NCBI RefSeq assembly: GCF_001027925.1
Contig: NZ_LECT01000054.1
Location: 1 to 64,000, forward strand
Direction of reading: 5' to 3'
DNA length: 64,000 nucleotides
Source of the DNA: Rhodopirellula islandica
Lineage (GTDB): Bacteria; Planctomycetota; Planctomycetia; Pirellulales; Pirellulaceae
The translations under genes and the position numbers were made by a program. Every line of letters begins with the position of its first letter. Position 1 is the first letter of the stretch. The notes below the pieces were generated by a model. The model had not been told where the DNA came from, made no database searches, and saw only the letters and a program-made list of their open reading frames with translations. Shown here in pieces: positions 45,467 through 55,387 of this stretch.

Positions 45467-46306
45467 ATGAAAAGGAAAACAGGTTTGTTTGAGTTGCGCT
45501 GTACAGTTCGAAATTGCGGGTTGGCTTTGTCGCCGGTGGAGGGTGGGCTGCGCTGTGAGAAGCGGCACCATTTCGATCGGGCTCGCGAGGGCTATTACAG
45601 CTTGTCCCAGCCACAGGATCGCAAGTCCAAACAACCGGGCGACGCCGATGCCGCTGTGCTGGCTCGTCATCGTTGGCTACAGCGTGGGCATGCCAGCGGA
45701 TTGATCGATGCCTTGCGGCCTTGGACGGCGATGCAAGCGGGAAACGGCAACTCCCGAACGATCGACCTAGGTTGCGGCGAAGGCACCTTTGGGCCGGCTT
45801 TGTTTGGCGATTCGCCGGGCAGTTACTGCGGGATCGATCTGTCAAAGAAAGCGATCAAGCTGGCCGCTCGCGGGTGGCCGGAGGCGACTTGGGTTTGGGC
45901 CAACGCGGACCGATCGCTGCCGGTGGCGGATGCCAGTGTGTCGTGTGTGCTGTCGTTGTTCGGCCGTCGGCCGGTTGCCGAGATCGCTCGGGTGCTGACG
46001 GAAGATGGCATGCTGATCGTTGCCGTTCCGGGTGAAGAGGACTTGATCGAGCTGCGTGAACACGTGCAGCAATCCGGGCAGCGCCGAAGTCGATGGGAGA
46101 AGGTCGTCGACGAGATGGCGGTTGCGGGATTGAAACTGGTCGAACATCGGCTGTGGCAAGAACAGGTTGACCTGGACAGTGAAGCGATTGCCGATGCAAT
46201 GGCAATGACCTATCGCGGCGTGCGTTTTTCCCAGAACGCTCGCGTGCAGACCGCCACCGCGATGCCAGTGACGCTGGCCGCGGATCTGATGTTGTTCCGG
46301 ACGTAG
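45467..46306 (+). CDS. RlmA-like 23S rRNA (guanine-N1) methyltransferase
   Basis: A 279-residue class I SAM methyltransferase. An N-terminal zinc finger has C12-x4-C17-x12-C30-x3-H34 (in RlmA the first spacing is two, so it is slightly altered), followed by the RlmA-typical FDRAREGYYSL and AAVLARHRWLQRGHASGLID. The SAM loop TIDLGCGEGTFGPAL is near residue 103. By family it would methylate a guanine of hairpin 35 in 23S rRNA; some relatives give macrolide resistance, but nothing here shows that. ATG 45467 is chosen over an in-frame start 96 bases upstream that would translate a repeat. The TAG stop at 46304-46306 is the TAG of a family A element. The gene is bracketed by two long direct repeats. 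Confidence 0.88.
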   Translation: MKRKTGLFELRCTVRNCGLALSPVEGGLRCEKRHHFDRAREGYYSLSQPQDRKSKQPGDADAAVLARHRWLQRGHASGLIDALRPWTAMQAGNGNSRTIDLGCGEGTFGPALFGDSPGSYCGIDLSKKAIKLAARGWPEATWVWANADRSLPVADASVSCVLSLFGRRPVAEIARVLTEDGMLIVAVPGEEDLIELREHVQQSGQRRSRWEKVVDEMAVAGLKLVEHRLWQEQVDLDSEAIADAMAMTYRGVRFSQNARVQTATAMPVTLAADLMLFRT

Positions 46307-46575
46307 CCGGATTCGCCAAGAATTCGGAGGGGCGACGAGCAGAGACATCCGAATTCTGGCGAATCCGGCTACCGGGTGGCCTGACGGGTGCTGAGGATGA
46401 GCTTGGCCCTCGGCCAAGAACCCTCGAGGCGGACTTGCTTCGCATCCTGATGATTTAGCATCAAGCGGTGTTTAATTGTCGGCTTTCGTAGTGGACGAGG
46501 TCACGAGTCTAGGACTGCTGGACTCGTAACCTCGTCCACTACGACACTTATTGACCGCTCATTCCTTCGTCAGCC
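46303..46575 (+). repeat. Long direct repeat, copy 2 (right flank of the rlmA-like gene)
   Basis: It begins with a family A element (46303-46327), whose TAG is the gene's stop codon, and has its inverted partner at 46349-46372. It then follows copy 1 (44838-45062) closely, differing by single bases and by a 46-bp palindromic insert at about 46499-46544. Confidence 0.93.
46488..46542. repeat. Family B palindrome (GTAGTGGACGAGG...CCTCGTCCACTAC)
   Basis: A 55-bp palindrome with the same ends as the inner elements at 19431-19496 and 19760-19825. The homologous site in copy 1 of the direct repeat (45021-45031) has only GTAGTGGACGA, so filled and empty (or collapsed) versions are both present. Confidence 0.93.
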
Positions 46576-46631
46576 CCACGCCCCAACGGGGCAGCCCTAG
46601 CAGACAGTCCCCCAAAAAACGTTAGGGCCGC

Positions 46632-46964
46632 CCCCGTTGGGGCTTTGCAATCTTGGCCCCGCCGTAACCCAGGGCGTTGCCCTGGGCTGATGGAAATGTT
46701 GGCAGGGTGGTAAGTGTGCAAACCGAATGCAACTCATTGAAAAAGTTAAATTGACAATTGAAAAATGCAAATTGATGCGATTTCATCCACGCATTCCGGC
46801 ATTTTACAATTGTCAATTTGCACTTTAACTTTTTCAATAACGACAAACGCCGTATCAATACCATTCGTCGGAAACCGCCCAAACCGCCTGGTTGATTTCA
46901 TTTTTATCAGCCCAGGCAACGCCCTGGGTTACGGCGGGACCAAGATTGCAAAGCCCCGTTGGGG
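46632..46964. repeat. 333-bp nested inverted-repeat element
   Basis: GC-rich outer arms of about 60 bp (46632-46691 and 46906-46964) match at about 55 positions and contain CCCAGGGCGTTGCC and GGGGCTTTGCAATCTTGG. Inside them a second, AT-rich pair (46734-46768 and 46799-46840) contains TTGAAAAAGTTAAA and TTGACAATTG; the right arm has seven extra bases. The whole could fold into one long cruciform. No gene is supported within it. Confidence 0.88.
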
Positions 46965-47134
46965 TGTGGGACAGAACCAAAATGAACGCCACAACTCCAA
47001 ACATGTTGCAGCCCAGCGTTAACGCACGGTTCCCGGAGACGAACCGGACGCAATCGCGTCCCGGTTGAGTCAATCAACAGCCTGGAACGCGGCGAGTGAA
47101 GCAAGGTCAATTCGTTCTCATGACACACGATGCG

Positions 47135-48475
47135 TCAGGGCAACTGTTCGTACTTGCGGTACAACTGCTTGTGCTTGTTTCCCAAGTCGACTTGGCGACC
47201 TTGCACATAGGCATCCACCACTCGCGTGCCTGATTCGAAGACGTCGCCATCGGCAATGATCAGCGTCGCATGATGCTTTGCTGCCAATGTCCCGACCAGA
47301 TCTGCCACGCCTAGGATCTCGGCGGGAGACTGCGTGATGGCTCGGACGGCTTCTTCATGTGGCAAACCATGTGCGACCGCAACACCCGCCTGATAGGCCA
47401 GGTTGCGAAGATTCGACGCACCACCGGGATAGCCCGCACCCTCTCCAGCAATTGCGAAACGCACGCCGGACTCACGGAGTTGAGCTGGCAATGAATACAG
47501 TGCATCGACGGGGTCTGAACGCCGGCGTGGCAAGCGATACGTGGCGATCAAGATCACCGGGATATCGTGAGCGGCCAAGCGATCGACGCAGTGCATCGCG
47601 TCGGCACCGCCACACAACACCATCGGAATCCGTCGCGACGTGAAGAACGAAATCGCTGATTCGATCGCGCCCAAACGATCCGCTTGAACGAACACAGGAC
47701 GCTCACCACGAATCACTGGAAGCAAGCTTTCCAATCGCAAATCCGTGGAACCGCTGTCGTCCGCCGCAATCGATTCACCATACCGGCGGGCTCGTTCGAG
47801 CAAATCATCCAGTTCCTGAATCTGTTCGTCATAACGTTTTGCCTTGTCCTTGGAATCACCGCCGCGAGGCATCACGGATTCCCAATTCACGCACAAACCG
47901 GCCGGGCCTTTGACCAACATGTCTTGGTACGACCAACCATCGAGCTGCATCACGCCGGATTGCCCTTGCAACAAACGTCCGCCCGGAACCACGTGTGCCA
48001 ACATCACGCCGCCCGCTCGTGCCACCGGAATCAGTTCACTGTCCGGATTGAACGCGACCCAGGAACGAACATTCGGATTCAGTTCGCCACGTTCGACATT
48101 GTCGACCGTCACATCCACCGCCGTGATTTCTCGCAGTCCGATGTCGGTGTACGAGTCGATCAAACCTGGGTACACGTGTTTGCCCTTTCCATCGATCACG
48201 CGAGCCGAATCGGGTAGCCGGACTGAATCGCCGACTTCGCTGATCATTCCGTCCTCAAACAGAATCGAGCCATTGGATACGATCGATCCGTTGCCCAAGT
48301 GCAGCGTGGTATTGCGGATCACGATGGGTTGCTTTTGGGGCGAACCAGGAACGATGTCATGCGCCCGGAGGTTGACTTGCCAGCCTGTCTGGCTGCAGAC
48401 CACCGCGAACGCGACAACGAGCAACGTCGAAAATGACCGGTTGTTCATGCAATTCTTGTTCATGGAATGGCTCAT
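47135..48475 (-). CDS. Secreted amidohydrolase-like protein lacking the HxH metal motif
   Basis: A 446-residue amidohydrolase-superfamily protein with a signal peptide (LLVVAFAVVCSQTGW). The N-terminal composite beta-sandwich is recognisable (NTTLHLGNGSIVSNGSILFE, then KGKHVYPGLID), as is the C-terminal ILGVADLVGTLAAKHHATL. At the first metal site, where active members have GLIDxHxH, it reads GLIDSYTD, so metal-dependent hydrolysis as usually described is unlikely or uses other ligands. It overlaps the upstream amidohydrolase gene by four bases (ATGA), so the two are translated together and may form a heteromeric periplasmic enzyme. The substrate is unknown; imidazolonepropionase-like or peptidase-like roles are possible. 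Confidence 0.88.
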   Translation of the reverse strand: MSHSMNKNCMNNRSFSTLLVVAFAVVCSQTGWQVNLRAHDIVPGSPQKQPIVIRNTTLHLGNGSIVSNGSILFEDGMISEVGDSVRLPDSARVIDGKGKHVYPGLIDSYTDIGLREITAVDVTVDNVERGELNPNVRSWVAFNPDSELIPVARAGGVMLAHVVPGGRLLQGQSGVMQLDGWSYQDMLVKGPAGLCVNWESVMPRGGDSKDKAKRYDEQIQELDDLLERARRYGESIAADDSGSTDLRLESLLPVIRGERPVFVQADRLGAIESAISFFTSRRIPMVLCGGADAMHCVDRLAAHDIPVILIATYRLPRRRSDPVDALYSLPAQLRESGVRFAIAGEGAGYPGGASNLRNLAYQAGVAVAHGLPHEEAVRAITQSPAEILGVADLVGTLAAKHHATLIIADGDVFESGTRVVDAYVQGRQVDLGNKHKQLYRKYEQLP

Positions 48476-51400
48476 TGGACTTCCTCCGATCGTTGTGACT
48501 TCGCCGCTTGTTGGGCAGCTTGCCGGGCGTTTTGTTGAACACTTTGTTGAGCACCGCGAGAATTGCAGAACTCGTCGTAACGCAGCCAGCGTTCCTCCTC
48601 CTTCAGTTCCATCGTTTGGTGGTCTGCCAATGCTTTCTCATCGTCGTCCTTGGACGGTTCTTCCGAATCGGTCTTCGGCTTGCCATCAAGCAATTCCTGA
48701 ATCAGTTCGTTTCGCCAGGCCTCGTCGCGAGCACGCAGTTTCGCCTCGTCCTGCAATCGGAACATCGGACGACCGTCGATCCATGTCTGTTCGCAACGCG
48801 AAGTCGTCGACATCGGGGGGCCACTCCAAACGACCAAGTCCGCCTCTTTGCCGACTTCGATCGAACCCACACGGTCTTCGATCCGAAGTTGTTTGGCCGG
48901 ATTCAGCGTGACGAACTTCAACGCTTCCGTTGGTGGCACGCCGCCATACTTGATGGCCTTGCCAGCCTCGGTGTTGAGGTGCCGTCCCATCTCAGCATCA
49001 TCGCTGTTGTAAGAAACCACGATGCCTTTGTTGTGCATCAAAACACCGTTGTAAGGAATCGCATCGTAGACCTCGAACTTGTAGGCCCACCAATCTGCGA
49101 AGGAGGATGCCATTGCACCGTGCTCCACCATGCGGTCAGCCACTTTGTAGCCTTCCAAGATGTGCTGCAAAGATCCAATCCGAATCCCGAATTCATCAAG
49201 CACATCCAGCGTCGCCATGATCTCGTCCTGGCGATAACTGTGACAGTGAATCCAACGCTTGCCATCCTGAATCTCCACCAGCGTCTGCAGCTGCAAATCC
49301 ACTCGTGGCGGCAACGTGTCGCGTTGCCCCGAACTCCAGCGACGATGCGCCCCGGCATACTCGCGGGCCGCCAGGAATTGGTCGCGGAGCAATTGCTCGA
49401 CTCCCATTCGCGTGTTGGGATAGCGCGACGTGTTTCGCTTGACGTTTTCGCCGAGTGCGAACTTGATCCCCAGCGGAGCGTCTTGGAACCGGAAGTCATC
49501 CATCGAATCTCCCCAACGGAACTTCACCACTTGGTTTTGGCCTCCGATCGGATTCGCAGAGCCGTGCAGGATATTCGCGGTCGTCACCCCACCGGCCAAC
49601 TGCCGATAGATCGTGATGTCGGTGTTGTCGATGAAGTCACCGACGCGAACTTCCGACGTGACGACTTGTCCGGATTCATTGATGCCCCCGTCAGTCGCCG
49701 CGTGCGAGTGGCAATCGATCAGGCCCGGAGTGATGTGTTTGCCCGATGCATCGATGATCGTGCAGTCTTCCCCCGTCGGCACCGTGATGTGTTCGTCGAC
49801 GGCGACGATTCGGCCGTTTTCAACCAGCACATCCATCGGTGTTTCCGGGACTCGGAGGTCGTCGCGATCCTCACAGGTCCAAACCAAAGCCCCTTGAAAT
49901 AAGACTCGCGTCACGGGAGCGACCGGTTCGCTTCGCCCATAAACCCCGAGAGGACGAACAACTTGCAGTTCTTCAACAACAGGTTCGTCCGCCGCGGATT
50001 CTTCGGGGGCCTGCTCGGGCTCTGCCGATGCGACCTCAACTTCTGGAGGTTGTTCGCCATCCGCATCCTTTGAATCGTCAGAGTCATCGCTTTCGACGTC
50101 CTTGTCTTCAGGGGCCTCGTCCTCAGACGCCTTTTCATCCGTTGACTCTTCTTCGGGTGTCTTGTCGGAGTCCGTTTCGGGTTCAACCCAACTGGTCTCA
50201 AAACGCCGGGCTGGCTTCCCGATCGGATAGAACTCGATCGACAGCGGCTCGGATTCGGATACCTTCTCCAACGATTTGGCACCCGAACGAATCACCACTC
50301 GGTGCGTGCCTTCGGGCAATCCAAGAGCCTGGCACAAAGCGTCTTCCGAATCCTCGCAAGTGATCTGGCCAGCGAACTGATCCAATCGTTGAACGATCTT
50401 CTTCAGTTTTTGCTTGCTGGTCTGCTCCTTGGGTTCCTCGTCCTTGTTCTCTTTCGAGCCTTCCTCTTCCGATTTCGTTTCGTCTGAGGCATCGGACTCG
50501 CTTTCAGTGTCCGACTCTTCGTCGTCCGTTTTGCTGCTGGCGGTGTCGCCATCAACCGATTCGTCGCTCGACTCCTTCAGGTTTTCTTTCTCGCCTTCGA
50601 GCACTTCTTCGTCCGTCTCTTCCTTGGGGGTGGTGCCGATCAATTCTGCCGACAAGCGGCCGTCTTTTTGTGTGATCGCGAGCTTCACTTGGGTTGCCGA
50701 ATCCGCCGGCATCCGAAGCTTCCACGAGCCGACCAGCGACGCCACTTTGGTCTCGGGTTCCTCGTTGACAACGAACTCTTGGCCGTCGACCAGGACCTTC
50801 CAAACCTTCGTGTCTTTTTCAAACAGATCGCCACTCGCGACAATCAAGTTCGCAGACATCCCGGCGGCGATGCGGCCATGCGACCGCTCCAGCCCCAGCA
50901 TTCCAGCCGGTGTGGTGGTGAGCGCGGCGATGGCGTCGCGACGTGACAACCCTCGTTTGACTGCCGTTCGCAAGCGAGCCAGGAACTTGCCCGGATCATC
51001 CAGCCGATCGGTGGTCAAACAAATGGTCGCGCCTTGGCGAACCATTTCGGCTGGGTTCGTGGGAGCGAACTTCCAATCCATCAGGTTGACCAGGTCCACT
51101 TCACGAGCGGACTCGGGCGTCGCCACGTCGGGGGCCTCTGGAAAATCCAACGGCAACAACAGCACACGATCCAGAGCCGCGATCGCTGCCGCCTCGCGGT
51201 ACTCTCGGCCGGACCCGCGGACGATGGATCGCAGCGAGAACTCGTTCGCAATCTTCTGAGCTCGCAGTGCCATTCGTTCGTTCGGGCAATCAAACACGAA
51301 CGTCGATCCAACCAACGCCTGATGCAATGTCTGCAACGTTTCGCTGTGATCCGGTTGCGGCAACGACGGATTCGCGTCATGGGCCGCTGACGCATCACGG

Positions 51401-52134
51401 TACCACTGCGCGTCGTACAGCGACTGGCGAAGCAGAGCCACCGCGCCCATCGGTGAGTTGGGATATCGTTCCCCGGAATCGTTTCCGCGTGGCACGGACA
51501 GCGCGGCCGTCATCCATTTCAGATCCGCAATGCGTTGCGGCCCTGCGTGCGAGTTGTCGGGGTCGTCCTTGGATTCATTCAGCGACCACACCGAAGGCTG
51601 CCCGCCAAGGATGCGTCCTTTTGGTGCCAGCACCGTCGTCGTGAACCCTTGGCTGCGAAGCTTGCCGGCATCTGGAACGCTCGACAAATCGCGAACCTCG
51701 CGATTGGCCACGATATTTGCATTCCAATAGTCATCGCCTGAGGTCAATGAGTCACTGGGAACCTCTTGCCAAGCGTTGATCCATCCGGCGTAAATGGTCT
51801 TGCCCGAGCAATCCACGACGCGACACCCAGGTGGTGGTTCGATCGAATCACTCACCGCGACAATGCGACCAGCGCGGATCAGAACATCGCCCGTGGACGC
51901 GTTCTCATCCGAGTCCTTGGCTGAATCCTCCGACCCCAGGTCTTTCAGGTAGTGATCGGGATTGGCCACCAGCGTTGCTCCGGTCAGCAACACGTCGGTG
52001 GGAGAATGGGTGCGAAGCCCCACGACGGGGGCCACTCCACGAATGTCTTGGCCGTGAGCAACGACGGCGAGACACGCCACCGAAATGGTCAGCATCAGCC
52101 GACCCAAACAATTGGTAGATCTCAATGAACTCAC
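48472..52134 (-). CDS. Large secreted protein with two amidohydrolase domains joined by an acidic linker
   Basis: About 1220 residues. A signal peptide (LMLTISVACLAVVAHG) is followed by a first amidohydrolase-like domain (about 30-450) whose metal motif position reads YAGWINAWQE, so HxH is absent. A Glu/Asp/Ser/Lys-rich linker spans about 492-702 (EETDEEVLEGEKENLKESSD and similar), with a small beta domain on each side of its core. The C-terminal amidohydrolase (about 735-1160) keeps GLIDCHSHAATDGG near 803, WIHCHSYRQDE, and VVSYNSDDAEMGRHL, the expected metal and catalytic residues. It is the only one of the three such domains in this operon with intact ligands. The start is uncertain: GTG 52134 is chosen, ATG 52095 and a TTG at 52215 are alternatives. 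Coupled to the next gene by ATGA. Confidence 0.85.
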   Translation of the reverse strand: MSSLRSTNCLGRLMLTISVACLAVVAHGQDIRGVAPVVGLRTHSPTDVLLTGATLVANPDHYLKDLGSEDSAKDSDENASTGDVLIRAGRIVAVSDSIEPPPGCRVVDCSGKTIYAGWINAWQEVPSDSLTSGDDYWNANIVANREVRDLSSVPDAGKLRSQGFTTTVLAPKGRILGGQPSVWSLNESKDDPDNSHAGPQRIADLKWMTAALSVPRGNDSGERYPNSPMGAVALLRQSLYDAQWYRDASAAHDANPSLPQPDHSETLQTLHQALVGSTFVFDCPNERMALRAQKIANEFSLRSIVRGSGREYREAAAIAALDRVLLLPLDFPEAPDVATPESAREVDLVNLMDWKFAPTNPAEMVRQGATICLTTDRLDDPGKFLARLRTAVKRGLSRRDAIAALTTTPAGMLGLERSHGRIAAGMSANLIVASGDLFEKDTKVWKVLVDGQEFVVNEEPETKVASLVGSWKLRMPADSATQVKLAITQKDGRLSAELIGTTPKEETDEEVLEGEKENLKESSDESVDGDTASSKTDDEESDTESESDASDETKSEEEGSKENKDEEPKEQTSKQKLKKIVQRLDQFAGQITCEDSEDALCQALGLPEGTHRVVIRSGAKSLEKVSESEPLSIEFYPIGKPARRFETSWVEPETDSDKTPEEESTDEKASEDEAPEDKDVESDDSDDSKDADGEQPPEVEVASAEPEQAPEESAADEPVVEELQVVRPLGVYGRSEPVAPVTRVLFQGALVWTCEDRDDLRVPETPMDVLVENGRIVAVDEHITVPTGEDCTIIDASGKHITPGLIDCHSHAATDGGINESGQVVTSEVRVGDFIDNTDITIYRQLAGGVTTANILHGSANPIGGQNQVVKFRWGDSMDDFRFQDAPLGIKFALGENVKRNTSRYPNTRMGVEQLLRDQFLAAREYAGAHRRWSSGQRDTLPPRVDLQLQTLVEIQDGKRWIHCHSYRQDEIMATLDVLDEFGIRIGSLQHILEGYKVADRMVEHGAMASSFADWWAYKFEVYDAIPYNGVLMHNKGIVVSYNSDDAEMGRHLNTEAGKAIKYGGVPPTEALKFVTLNPAKQLRIEDRVGSIEVGKEADLVVWSGPPMSTTSRCEQTWIDGRPMFRLQDEAKLRARDEAWRNELIQELLDGKPKTDSEEPSKDDDEKALADHQTMELKEEERWLRYDEFCNSRGAQQSVQQNARQAAQQAAKSQRSEEVQ

Positions 52135-52275
52135 TCGATTGAGGTTTGCGGACAACGATCGCCAGGCACATGCAATCCGTCTGCACCGAGCGCGGTAGGT
52201 CCGCCAGAAACGCAACGGTCGAGAACAGATTGGGCCGTCGCAGGATAATCGCTCCTGCAGTTCAACGCGAACCGC

Positions 52276-52851
<576 letters not shown>

Positions 52852-52902
52852 TTAAACTAGCCGCTTCCAACCGACCTTCCCACCTCTGACTCCGGCATCA
52901 CC

Positions 52903-55149
52903 ATGAATCAACTCCTGGTTTCTCGCCACGTTCCTCGCTGGACACAACGCCACGTCGCGTTTGTTCTCCTCGCATCCGCGTTGCTCGGGGGGATTCAGCC
53001 TCTCGCGACCTCCGCCGATGAGCCCGGCAAAGCCAAGCGGCCCAACATCGTCTTTGTGTTTTCCGATGACCATGCATTGCAAGCCATCGGCGCGTATGGA
53101 TCCAAAATCAATCAAACGCCAAATCTGGATCGAATCGCCAACGAAGGCGCCGTGTTCCACAATTCGTTCTGTGCCAATTCGATCTGTGGCCCTTCGCGAG
53201 CCTGCATCCTGACGGGCAAGCACAGCCACATCAACGGTTTCCTTCGCAACGGCAACCGCTTTGATGGATCGCAAGTCACGTTTCCCAAACTGCTGCAGGA
53301 CGTCGGCTACCAAACCGCGCTGATCGGCAAGTGGCACTTGGGCACCGATCCTGTCGGTTTCAATCACTGGGAAATCCTGCCCGGACAAGGCAATTACTAC
53401 AACCCTGACTTCATCCAGATGGATGGATCACGTAAACGATACACCGGTTACGTCACCGACATCATCACCGAGAACACGTTGAATTGGTTGCAGAACGATC
53501 GCGACGAAGACCAGCCGTTCGTGTTGATGTGCCAGCACAAAGCTCCTCACCGAAACTGGTCGCCTCCACCACGTCACTTTGATTTGTACAAGGGTGTGGA
53601 GGTCGCCGAACCAGAAACGTTGTTCGACGATTATGCGGGCCGCTCCAAGTTGCTGCACGAAAGCGAGATGTCGCTGGAAAACCATTTCTATTGGGGGCAC
53701 GACATGAAGTTCCATGGCGAGAGTTTGTTCCCTGAACAATTCTTGCCACGTCTGGGCAACGCGGAATATGGCCGCATGAACGAGGAGCAAAAAGCCGCGT
53801 GGGACGCCGCTTACGAGCCCGAGAACCAGAAGTTCATCGCTGACATGAAAGCTGGCAAACTGTCCAGCAAAGACGTCACCAAATGGAAGTATCAACGCTA
53901 CATCAAGGATTATCTCGGTACCGTTCAGGCGGTCGACGACAGCGTTGGTGAATTGCTGGCCTACCTCGATGAATCAGGCCTCGCCGAAAACACGATCGTG
54001 ATCTACAGCAGCGACCAAGGGTTCTACCTCGGCGAACATGGTTGGTACGACAAACGCTGGATGTTTGAAGAATCGCTTCGCATGCCGTTCCTGATTCGCT
54101 GGCCCGGCGTGATCGAACCTGGCACCCAGAGCACCGCGCCGATCCAGAACATCGACTACGCGCCCACCTTTTTGGAGGCCGCCGGAGCAGAAATCCCTGA
54201 GGCCATCCAGGGACGCAGCATGGTGTCGATGATGAACGATGGCTGCCGTGCATCCTCGACTTGGCGGGATGCGGTGTACTACGCGTACTACGAGAACGCG
54301 GCTGTGCACATGGTCCCCGTTCACGATGGCGTGCGAACCGAGCGCTACAAGCTGATGTTCTTCCCGCGAAGCCGCGAATGGAACTTGTTCGATTTGGAAA
54401 CGGACCCCCTCGAATTGAAGTCCGTCCACGGCGAACCAGAATACGCCGAAATTTTGGCCGGCTTGAAAAAACGTTACGTCGACCTGCGTGATTTGTATGA
54501 CGTCAACACAGCCGTCATTCCCGCCACGCGTGGCGATGAACCGGGCTGGCAAAAGCGTAACATGGCAATGTCCAGGCTGGCGAAAACAGCGAAGCCCAAA
54601 TTGGCCTTCATCGGCGATTCGATCACCCAAGGCTGGGAAGGCCGTGGCAAGAAAGTCTGGGAAGACAATTACGCCCCGTTCGACACGATCAACTTGGGCA
54701 TCGGAGGCGATCGCACCGAGCACATCGTGTGGCGGCTCACACATGGCAACCTCGGCAAAATTCAACCGGAAGTCGCCGTGCTGATGATCGGCACCAACAA
54801 CACCGGTCACTTCATGCAGGACCCAACCCAGATCGCGGAAGGCGTGGAAGAAATCTTGTCGATCCTGCAAGAGAAATTGCCGGAAACCAAGATCGTGTTG
54901 CAAGCCATCATGCCGCGAGGCAAAACCAAGATGGACTTGATGCGGCTGAACAACATCGCCGTCAACGATCGGATCGCGAAGATGGCCGATGGCGAGAACA
55001 TTGTTTACGTCGACTTGGGCGATCACTTCCTCAACGAAGACGGCACGATCGATCCCGCGATCATGCCTGATTACTTGCACCTGTCTGAAAAGGGGTACGA
55101 AATCTGGGCCGACGCCTTGGCACCGACGCTCGAGTCGCTTGGCCTCTGA
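52903..55149 (+). CDS. Secreted sulfatase fused to an SGNH-family esterase
   Basis: A 748-residue two-enzyme protein. After a signal peptide (residues 1-38) comes a type I sulfatase (about 45-525) with metal-binding NIVFVFSDDHALQAIGAYG, the formylglycine motif C95-GPSR inside SICGPSRACILTG, LIGKWHLG, and IVIYSSDQGFYLGEHGW. From about 562 to 748 there is an SGNH/GDSL hydrolase: LAFIGDSITQGWEG (nucleophile Ser near 572), NLGIGGDRTEHIVWRL, VLMIGTNNTGH, and the Asp-His pair in MPDYLHLSEKGYEIW. It would remove sulfate and acyl (for example acetyl) groups from the same algal polysaccharide, outside the cytoplasm. The maturation enzyme is not in the window. A terminator follows at 55223. Confidence 0.95.
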   Translation: MNQLLVSRHVPRWTQRHVAFVLLASALLGGIQPLATSADEPGKAKRPNIVFVFSDDHALQAIGAYGSKINQTPNLDRIANEGAVFHNSFCANSICGPSRACILTGKHSHINGFLRNGNRFDGSQVTFPKLLQDVGYQTALIGKWHLGTDPVGFNHWEILPGQGNYYNPDFIQMDGSRKRYTGYVTDIITENTLNWLQNDRDEDQPFVLMCQHKAPHRNWSPPPRHFDLYKGVEVAEPETLFDDYAGRSKLLHESEMSLENHFYWGHDMKFHGESLFPEQFLPRLGNAEYGRMNEEQKAAWDAAYEPENQKFIADMKAGKLSSKDVTKWKYQRYIKDYLGTVQAVDDSVGELLAYLDESGLAENTIVIYSSDQGFYLGEHGWYDKRWMFEESLRMPFLIRWPGVIEPGTQSTAPIQNIDYAPTFLEAAGAEIPEAIQGRSMVSMMNDGCRASSTWRDAVYYAYYENAAVHMVPVHDGVRTERYKLMFFPRSREWNLFDLETDPLELKSVHGEPEYAEILAGLKKRYVDLRDLYDVNTAVIPATRGDEPGWQKRNMAMSRLAKTAKPKLAFIGDSITQGWEGRGKKVWEDNYAPFDTINLGIGGDRTEHIVWRLTHGNLGKIQPEVAVLMIGTNNTGHFMQDPTQIAEGVEEILSILQEKLPETKIVLQAIMPRGKTKMDLMRLNNIAVNDRIAKMADGENIVYVDLGDHFLNEDGTIDPAIMPDYLHLSEKGYEIWADALAPTLESLGL

Positions 55150-55222
55150 TGTGGCATAGGCGTCCAGCCTGTGATCGTCCTCTGCGAACCGAACGATGTG
55201 AAGTTCGGGCAACCCCCACCCA

Positions 55223-55251
55223 GGGCATCCATTTCGATGGGTGCCCTTTTT
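55223..55251 (+). terminator. Rho-independent terminator after the sulfatase gene
   Basis: GGGCATCCAT and ATGGGTGCCC pair (one wobble) around a TTCG tetraloop, followed by five T. It lies about 75 bases after the sulfatase stop. It also argues against translation starting at 55241 for the next gene. Confidence 0.9.
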
Positions 55252-55387
55252 CGTGCGATTTCCGCAACTAGCCACGTTCCCTCGCCCCTCGAATCCGACG
55301 GATTGCCGTGGCGATGAAGCCTCGCTTCCCGGTAATCTCACCGAGCCATTCCGCCTCGACTTCCCGGATATCCACTCGCAAACCAAG

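Noticed and set aside
44838-46575. Composite transposon carrying the rlmA-like gene
   Set aside because: The flanking direct repeats contain no transposase or typical insertion-sequence ends; they are built of the window's ordinary palindromes. Recombination is possible but classical transposition is not supported.
48508-49902. 464-codon plus-strand frame opposite the amidohydrolase gene
   Set aside because: It is rich in His/Arg/Leu, as expected for antisense of this coding strand. The minus strand encodes a recognisable amidohydrolase.
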